Assembly (NCBI GenBank): GCA_903877345.1
Contig: CAIRDL010001164.1
Coordinates: forward strand, 1 to 5,389
Source: an uncultured Oscillochloris sp.
GTDB lineage: Bacteria; Chloroflexota; Chloroflexia; Chloroflexales; Chloroflexaceae
Length of the DNA: 5,389 nt
Reading direction: 5' to 3'
Made by a program: the position numbers and the translations under genes. Shown piece after piece: positions 1-3,463 of this stretch. Under the pieces are notes generated by a model that was not told the origin of the DNA, ran no database searches, and worked only from the letters and a program-made list of their open reading frames with translations. Numbering within the stretch: position 1 is the first letter of the stretch; every line of letters starts with the position of its first letter.

Positions 1-106
1 CCCTCATCATGCCAATCACGCCCCTCATCATGCCAATCACGCCCCTCATCATGCCAATCACGCCCCTCATCATGCCAATCACGCCCCTCATCATGCCAAT
101 CACGCC
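1..106. repeat. 21-bp perfect tandem repeat, five copies, cut by the left edge
   Basis: Five identical 21-bp units run at 1-21, 22-42, 43-63, 64-84 and 85-105, each starting CCCTCATCATG and ending CCAATCACGC; one further base (106) still matches. The array may continue beyond the left edge. Because 21 is a multiple of three, it is open in all three + frames (heptads PSSCQSR, PHHANHA, LIMPITP) and in two of three - frames (RDWHDEG, VIGMMRG). The LIMPITP frame stops at TGA 108-110, so the array could be the tail of a gene entering from the left. I see no recognisable protein and treat it as a minisatellite. On the minus strand each unit contains two related cores, GCGTGAT and GCATGAT. Confidence 0.95.
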
Positions 107-192
107 TTGAACAGACCCTCGCCACGAAGACGTGCAGCCAACAGACAAGTACCGCAAGCTATGGCGGTTGCGCAAGCGTCATCCCCAGGGTT

Positions 193-328
193 GGCGGTTG
201 AAGCCGTGAGCTACGGGCTACGAAGCCCGCTTAAACAGACGCATCGAGCCTGCTTCAGCAGGCTTGGTACCCGTAGCCGTGGGCTTCAGCCCTACGGCGA
301 GCTACGACGAGCGACGTTGACGTAGCTC
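193..328. repeat. composite REP-like palindromic element
   Basis: Several stem-loops with GNNA- or TTCA-type loops lie side by side. CGGGCT/AGCCCG pair around ACGA at 214-229. AGCCTGC/GCAGGCT pair around TTCA at 247-264. CCGTGGGC pairs with GCCC-T-ACGG around TTCA at 277-297 with one bulged T, and outer arms CGTAG (272-276) and CTACG (302-306) extend that stem. GAGCTACG occurs directly repeated at 208-215 and 299-306, and its reverse complement CGTAGCTC is at 321-328, so the last copy could close the whole element or form a local hairpin. The phrases 'gctacgaagcccgctt' and 'gcctgcttcagcaggctt' resemble dispersed intergenic palindromes I associate with cyanobacterial and Chloroflexota genomes; genome copy number cannot be judged from here. 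Confidence 0.65.
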
Positions 329-381
329 TAAGGGTGCGACGTGATCCGCCTAACCTAGCCCTGGAATGGGCCTTGAGCCGC

Positions 382-410
382 GTGTCAGGTCAAGAAACTC
401 GTGCTACAAT
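382..410 (+). promoter_or_regulatory. possible orphan extended -10 promoter
   Basis: TACAAT at 405-410 (5 of 6 to TATAAT) is preceded by TG at 402-403, giving an extended -10. The hexamer 17 bp upstream, GTGTCA at 382-387, matches TTGACA at four of six positions. Transcription would start near 417, over 330 bases before the nearest supported gene and before the 547-614 palindrome. It could make a small RNA or long leader, or be chance. Confidence 0.3.
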
Positions 411-546
411 AGCCACGGCTTCCTAAGCCAACTCCCCACACTAATCTATAGCGATGCTACGGGTTTCGTAAACCTACCAGGTGCGATTGCTGCGCGTTTT
501 ACCGTGTGCAAGGGAAGCGGAACATTTAAAACGTCTCGTCACCGCT

Positions 547-614
547 TGACCCGTGATGCGTGATCCGTGACGAGGCCGCGCCGTGACCGATCACGGATCG
601 CGCAGCACGGGTCA
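547..614. repeat. 24-bp-arm inverted repeat built of 7-bp units
   Basis: The arms 547-570 and 591-614 pair over 24 positions with one mismatch (A556/G605) and one T-G wobble (561/600), around a 20-nt GC-rich loop. The left arm reads as successive heptamers GACCCGT, GATGCGT, GATCCGT, GACGAGG (548-575). The right arm carries reverse-complement heptamers ATCACGG, ATCGCGC, AGCACGG, GTCACGA (590-617). No T-run follows on the + strand, so it is not a canonical intrinsic terminator. It lies wholly upstream of the predicted promoter of the secreted-protein gene. It could be a mobile palindrome, a protein-binding site or an RNA stem if transcribed. Confidence 0.85.
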
Positions 615-675
615 CGACGGAACAATTGAAAAGATCCGCTTCCCTAAGTGCGTAAAAACCGCACCTGATTCGGTC

Positions 676-704
676 TTCACAACCGACGTAGGATTCGCTA
701 TGAT
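676..704 (+). promoter_or_regulatory. sigma70-type promoter of the secreted repeat protein
   Basis: TTCACA (676-681) and TATGAT (699-704) each match the consensus at five of six positions and are separated by exactly 17 bp. The predicted transcript start, near 711, leaves a leader of about 40 nt before ATG 751. The promoter lies inside the longer open frame beginning at GTG 583, which argues against that upstream start. Confidence 0.65.
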
Positions 705-738
705 TGGAGAGCGTCGTTCGTGGCTTGCTCTGAGGAAG

Positions 739-744
739 AGGAGG
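739..744 (+). promoter_or_regulatory. ribosome binding site that decides the start at 751
   Basis: A perfect AGGAGG lies six bases before ATG 751, inside a purine-rich run (732-745). No comparable site precedes the other in-frame starts, GTG 583 or ATG 700. The chosen start also puts a signal peptide at the N-terminus. Confidence 0.85.
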
Positions 745-750
745 GTGCGT

Positions 751-1683
751 ATGCGTAGCAGGAACTTGTACGCAGTGATCGTCGTCGTTGCTGTCGCGAC
801 CGTCTTCAGCCTCTGGCCGACTAACGCGGCCAACGCCCAAGCGCAGCGCTGTTTCACCGAGACGGGCTTCTGCATCAGTGGGTCTATCCGTACCTACTGG
901 GAGAAGAGCGGTGGCTTGCCAATCTTCGGTTTCCCGATTACCCCACAGCGTCAGGAGACCGTTGAGGGTCGTTCGCTGCAAGTGCAGTGGTTCGAGCGTG
1001 ATCGGATCGAGATTCAGGCTGACGGCTCGATTACCACGGGGCGGCTCGGGGTGGATCGCCTGGTGCAACTCGGTAGCCCGTGGCAGCAGGGCAACAAAAT
1101 CACCGCCGACGCCGGCTGCATTGCCTTCAAAGAAACCGGCTATCAGGTCTGCGGAACCTTCGCTCGCTTCTGGCAGAAGAATGGGGCCACCACCCGTTTG
1201 GGCCTCCCGATTACGGCAGAGTTTCAGACCACCATTGAGGGCCAGAATCTGACGGTGCAGTACTTTGAGCGCCGCCGCTTTGAGTTGCATGGGGATCAGG
1301 TGCTGCTTGGTCTACTTGGTCGCGAGGTGTTGGGTGGCGGTGTAACGCCCACGCCCACGCCCACGCCTGACCCGTGCCAAGTGCCCGCGCCGATTAACGC
1401 GGCCATTGAGCCCAACTGCGCCCGCATCGGCACAATCTTTGTCGCTGCCGGTGACAGTTTCATGTCCGGTGAGAACGTCGGAGCCTACATCACCGCGCCC
1501 GATCAGTCCGTGCTTGGGGCGCGCTTCCAACTCATCGCCAACAAAGACGGAGTCGCTGGCCCAGTCACCTTCAATTCCAGTGCCCTGCCCAATGACAACC
1601 GCATTGACGGGATCTGGGCGGTCACCTTTGAGGGCGTCAAGTCGGGCCGTCGCTCCATCGCGTACTTCCGCGTCCTGCGTTAA
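751..1683 (+). CDS. secreted protein with two 'FER.R.E' repeats and a C-terminal Ig-like domain
   Basis: The 310-residue product is probably exported. Residues 1-29 form a signal peptide: basic start MRSRN, hydrophobic core around 7-20, and a likely cut after ANA at 27-29. Two repeats of about 75 residues follow, roughly 33-107 and 122-195, each running from an F.ETG and YW/FW.K.G segment through a G.PIT turn and a QW/QYFER.R.E motif to G.LG (FER at 81-83 and 172-174). They resemble the LGFP-like repeats of Chloroflexota surface proteins. A TP linker (199-206) leads to a beta-rich domain (about 220-310) with GI-W-A-VTFEGV.SG.RS, typical of extracellular Ig-like folds. Six cysteines (34, 41, 123, 134, 209, 223) could form disulfides. 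No catalytic motif is seen; adhesion or cell-wall binding is a guess. A longer frame opens at GTG 583, but promoter and SD favour ATG 751. A hairpin terminator follows. The coding call is firm and the function unknown. Confidence 0.88.
   Translation: MRSRNLYAVIVVVAVATVFSLWPTNAANAQAQRCFTETGFCISGSIRTYWEKSGGLPIFGFPITPQRQETVEGRSLQVQWFERDRIEIQADGSITTGRLGVDRLVQLGSPWQQGNKITADAGCIAFKETGYQVCGTFARFWQKNGATTRLGLPITAEFQTTIEGQNLTVQYFERRRFELHGDQVLLGLLGREVLGGGVTPTPTPTPDPCQVPAPINAAIEPNCARIGTIFVAAGDSFMSGENVGAYITAPDQSVLGARFQLIANKDGVAGPVTFNSSALPNDNRIDGIWAVTFEGVKSGRRSIAYFRVLR
1345..1368 (+). repeat. ACGCCC hexamer repeat encoding a Thr-Pro linker
   Basis: Four tandem hexamers (the last is ACGCCT) encode TPTPTPTP, residues 199-206 of the secreted protein, joining the two-repeat module to the Ig-like domain. 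Such tracts can change copy number by slippage without breaking frame. Confidence 0.9.
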
Positions 1684-1705
1684 TTCGCATCGCTAGGCTA
1701 CCCCT

Positions 1706-1739
1706 AGGCGCGGTGTCACCTGTTGACGCCGCGCCTTTG
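1706..1739 (+). terminator. intrinsic terminator after the secreted-protein gene
   Basis: Arms 1706-1718 (AGGCGCGGTGTCA) and 1724-1736 (TGACGCCGCGCCT) pair over 13 positions with one T-G wobble around a CCTGT loop. The stem is GC-rich at its base and is followed by a short T-rich stretch (TTTGT, counting the last stem base). It starts 23 bases after the stop codon. The U-tract is weak, but position and stem fit termination and separate this gene from the kinase. Confidence 0.75.
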
Positions 1740-1754
1740 TGCGTTGTGGGCTAT

Positions 1755-1789
1755 GACGGCTGATGGCTGACGGCTGACCGCCGACTGCG
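1755..1789. repeat. degenerate 7-bp tandem repeat, five units
   Basis: Successive heptamers GACGGCT, GATGGCT, GACGGCT, GACCGCC and GACTGCG share GA(C/T) at the start. The array sits in the spacer between terminator and kinase promoter region. The phasing and GA(C/T) start resemble the heptamers in the left arm of the 547-614 palindrome. Confidence 0.75.
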
Positions 1790-1791
1790 TC

Positions 1792-1819
1792 TTGTTGCGG
1801 CAAATCTAAAATCTGCAAT
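1792..1819 (+). promoter_or_regulatory. weak candidate promoter of the kinase gene
   Basis: TTGTTG (1792-1797) and TGCAAT (1814-1819) are spaced by 16 bp and each match consensus at four of six positions. An alternative -10, TAAAAT at 1807-1812, lacks a -35. The overlap with the A-rich heptamer repeat at 1802-1822 makes a chance match likely. A promoter should lie hereabouts because a terminator precedes it. Confidence 0.3.
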
Positions 1820-1822
1820 AGA
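1802..1822. repeat. A-rich 7-bp repeat, two to three units
   Basis: AAATCTA (1802-1808), AAATCTG (1809-1815) and the more diverged CAATAGA (1816-1822) form a short heptamer series, 12 bases after the GC-rich heptamer tract. It differs in base composition but keeps the seven-base period. Confidence 0.5.
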
Positions 1823-1844
1823 GGATTACGACAGGAGCGGCCTG

Positions 1845-3272
1845 ATGGATAAGATTCTGGCAGAGCAGAGCGTTGTTGGCAACCGTTATCGGATTGTTCG
1901 GTTGATCGGGTGCGGCGGCATGGGTGCCGTCTATGAGGCAATTGACAGCCGCCTCCAGACGACGGTGGCCCTGAAGCAGTGCATCCCGATTGAGAAAGTC
2001 GCCCGCCAAGCCTTCGAGCGTGAAGCACACTTCCTCGCCCATCTCCAACACCCTGGCCTACCCGTGGTGAACGACCATTTTCTTGATGGCGAAGACCAGT
2101 TTCTGGTCATGGGGTTTGTGCCGGGGCCGAATCTCCACGAACTGCTCACGCAGCGCGGCAGTGCCCTCAGCGAGACCGAACTTTTGGCGCTCGCTGACCA
2201 GATTCTCGAGATTTTGGAGTACCTACATACCCGGACGCCGCCGATCATTCACCGCGATATTAAGCCCCAGAACATGAAACTCAGCGCGACGACTGGACGC
2301 GTGATGTTGCTCGATTTCGGTCTGGCGAAGAGCTATGCGACGGCGAGCACGGCGACAGCGGGGGCGGTCAGCGTCTTCGGTTATTCGCATGGCTATGCTT
2401 CACCCGAACAGATCAATGGCACCGGCACCGACGAGCGCAGCGATATTTTCTCATTGAGCGCGACCCTCTACAACCTTGCCACTGGCTCCGCTCCCTTGCC
2501 GACGGGGCAGCGGATCTACACCACCGGGGTTGAACGGAAAGCGGATCCGCTCCAAGCCGCCAATCTGGTGAACCCGCACCTAAGCCGGGAGGTGAGTGCG
2601 CTTTTAAGCACCGGTATGGCGCTGGATCCGACCTATCGCCATCCCACCGCCACCGCGATGCGCCGCGCCCTGCGCGCCACTCCGGCGGGCCAACGGGTCG
2701 CTCAGGCGACCCTGGCACAACCCGTTGCCGCCGCGACGGCGGTTCTCAGCCCGCCGCCCTCAACCGTCCCGCTCGCCACACCCCTTCCACCACCAGCGCC
2801 CACAGGCTTCTTCCGCAACAAAGCGGTGGTGTTCGGTGGTCTCGCCATCGCCCTGATCGGCCTCTTCGCCCTGATCGGCTTCGGCATCGCCGGGTTTACC
2901 TCCGGTGGTGGTGGTGGTGGTGCCAGCCCCGCGAGTGGCGCTGCCGCCTCACCTTCGGCAATGGCCCCCGGCGCAACGCGCACCCCACGGCCCACCCGCA
3001 CCCCGGAACCCACGGACACGCCAATCCCGCCCACCGATACGTCAATCCCGCCTACGTATACCCCGCAGCCCACCGACACGCCGCTGCCGCCTACGCACAC
3101 CCCGCTGCCAAGCGCAACATCCACCAGCGCGCCAGTGCCGCCCACCACCCGCCCACCGACGCCACGCCCACCGACGCCGCGCCCGCCCGCCCGACCCACG
3201 AACCCGCCAAGCGATGTGCCGACGATTGCCGGGCCGGGCAACGATGTGCCGACGATTGCCTCAGGCGGTTAG
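1845..3272 (+). CDS. membrane Ser/Thr protein kinase (Hanks type, PknB-like) with Pro/Thr-rich outer tail
   Basis: The 475-residue product should phosphorylate proteins on Ser/Thr. The kinase domain (about 15-275) shows the glycine loop GCGGMG (22-27), VALK lysine K44, likely alphaC glutamate E60, HRDIKPQN (136-143; D138, K140, N143), DFG (157-159), SPE in place of APE (186-188), D200 and R265. The activation segment has many Ser/Thr (166-182) that could be phosphorylated. A Pro/Ala linker (about 292-320) and basic RNK (324-326) precede one membrane helix (about 327-351), so the kinase is cytoplasmic and the tail outside. The tail has a six-glycine run (354-359), TP-rich heptads (about 388-420), RPPTP repeats (436-450) and two DVPTIA copies at the end. 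No PASTA or other known sensor domain is seen. ATG 1845 has AGGAG seven bases upstream. It lies between a terminator-like hairpin and gyrA's own promoter. Signal and substrates are unknown. Confidence 0.93.
   Translation: MDKILAEQSVVGNRYRIVRLIGCGGMGAVYEAIDSRLQTTVALKQCIPIEKVARQAFEREAHFLAHLQHPGLPVVNDHFLDGEDQFLVMGFVPGPNLHELLTQRGSALSETELLALADQILEILEYLHTRTPPIIHRDIKPQNMKLSATTGRVMLLDFGLAKSYATASTATAGAVSVFGYSHGYASPEQINGTGTDERSDIFSLSATLYNLATGSAPLPTGQRIYTTGVERKADPLQAANLVNPHLSREVSALLSTGMALDPTYRHPTATAMRRALRATPAGQRVAQATLAQPVAAATAVLSPPPSTVPLATPLPPPAPTGFFRNKAVVFGGLAIALIGLFALIGFGIAGFTSGGGGGGASPASGAAASPSAMAPGATRTPRPTRTPEPTDTPIPPTDTSIPPTYTPQPTDTPLPPTHTPLPSATSTSAPVPPTTRPPTPRPPTPRPPARPTNPPSDVPTIAGPGNDVPTIASGG
2904..2921 (+). 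repeat. GGT trinucleotide repeat, six copies
   Basis: Six perfect GGT codons encode the glycine run at residues 354-359 of the kinase, just outside the membrane helix. This is probably a flexible hinge; slippage here would lengthen or shorten it in frame. Confidence 0.9.
3006..3104 (+). repeat. degenerate 21-nt repeat encoding TP-rich heptads
   Basis: Residues 388-420 of the kinase run as heptads such as IPPTDTS, IPPTYTP and LPPTHTP, with a six-residue unit (QPTDTP) breaking the phase. Each heptad is 21 nt. The stretch should form an extended stalk outside the membrane and is rich in Thr that could be glycosylated. Confidence 0.75.
3150..3191 (+). repeat. 15-nt repeat encoding RPPTP
   Basis: Two copies (3150-3164 and 3165-3179) differ only in the last base, and a third is partly diverged. 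They encode RPPTP-RPPTP-RPPAR, residues 436-450 of the kinase tail. The arginines make this part of the stalk basic, unlike the preceding heptads. Confidence 0.8.
3212..3260 (+). repeat. 19-bp direct repeat encoding the terminal DVPTIA motif twice
   Basis: CGATGTGCCGACGATTGCC occurs identically at 3212-3230 and 3242-3260, a 30-nt period. Each encodes DVPTIA (residues 457-462 and 467-472), separated by GPGN and followed by SGG and the stop codon. It is the only part of the tail that is not simple Pro/Thr sequence. Confidence 0.9.
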
Positions 3273-3291
3273 ACAAGGTTCGGATTGTCAT

Positions 3292-3338
3292 GCAGGCTTT
3301 CACCCCGCCAGATACGCGTCGGCGGGCTGGAAGCCTGC
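3292..3338. repeat. long-stem hairpin, probable dispersed intergenic palindrome
   Basis: Arms 3292-3309 and 3321-3338 pair over 18 positions with one C-C mismatch and one T-G wobble: outer GCAGGCTT/AAGCCTGC, inner CCCGCC/GGCGGG, loop of 11. It begins 19 bases after the kinase stop, so it could terminate or stabilise that transcript, but no T-run follows. Read on the + strand it gives AGFHPA...GWKPALR, a spurious peptide pattern I know from dispersed palindromes translated by mistake in many bacterial genomes. That points to a repeat family more than a gene-specific terminator. Confidence 0.75.
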
Positions 3339-3370
3339 TCTACGAACGGTGCAGGGGCAGCCCAAAGCGC

Positions 3371-3382
3371 AACACAAGTGTT
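3371..3382. promoter_or_regulatory. small palindrome upstream of the gyrA promoter
   Basis: AACAC-AA-GTGTT is a 12-bp near-palindrome ending ten bases before the gyrA -35. Its place would suit a regulator site, for example supercoiling- or damage-linked control of gyrase, but no known operator was recognised and the arms are only five bases. Confidence 0.25.
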
Positions 3383-3392
3383 CAAGAAACAT

Positions 3393-3421
3393 TCGACAAA
3401 CCCCCGCGAGTCTGGTATAAT
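3393..3421 (+). promoter_or_regulatory. strong sigma70-type promoter of gyrA
   Basis: TCGACA (3393-3398, five of six to TTGACA) and a perfect TATAAT (3416-3421) are separated by 17 bp, with an added TG at 3413-3414 (extended -10). Transcription should start near 3428, giving a leader of about 36 nt. Confidence 0.85.
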
Positions 3422-3463
3422 GAAAATCGGCATTTAACGCATTCCAAAGCGGCGGAGTGAGCT

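Larger units (their letters stand above)
107..675. other. non-coding stretch rich in palindromes
   Basis: No convincing gene is seen here. Short open frames exist at 107-325 (TTG start) and 366-563, but they have no good Shine-Dalgarno and no recognisable domain, and the first simply reads through the palindromes at 193-328. The stretch holds the REP-like element, an orphan promoter-like sequence and the heptamer palindrome listed separately. Smaller hairpins also occur: GGTTT-CGT-AAACC at 462-474 and GTGCG/CGCAC arms at 648-652 and 660-664 around an A-rich loop. No tRNA fold or known riboswitch was recognised. Confidence 0.6.

Noticed and set aside
1..106. CRISPR array
   Set aside because: The units follow directly with no spacers between them, so it is a plain tandem repeat.
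107..325. 72-residue + frame from TTG 107
   Set aside because: No Shine-Dalgarno; it translates the stem-loops of the 193-328 element and resembles no protein family.
547..614. Intrinsic terminator or insertion-sequence end
   Set aside because: There is no T-run on the + strand, no upstream gene to terminate, no transposase and no visible target duplication.
788..1252. 154-residue + frame inside the secreted-protein gene
   Set aside because: Composition is Arg/Ser/Pro-rich, typical of an out-of-frame reading, and it lies fully inside the supported gene.
526..1290. 254-residue open frame on the minus strand
   Set aside because: It overlaps the secreted-protein gene and the heptamer palindrome in antisense; the + frame has signal peptide, repeats, promoter and SD.
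2702..3241. 179-residue Gly/Val-rich minus frame
   Set aside because: Its GVSVGG-type repeats are just the antisense of the TP-rich kinase tail, not a real glycine-rich protein.
2905..3420. 171-residue + frame over the kinase tail and the hairpin
   Set aside because: It reads the Pro/Thr repeats out of frame and continues through the palindrome, giving His/Arg/Pro-rich sequence and the spurious GWKPALR pattern; there is no RBS.
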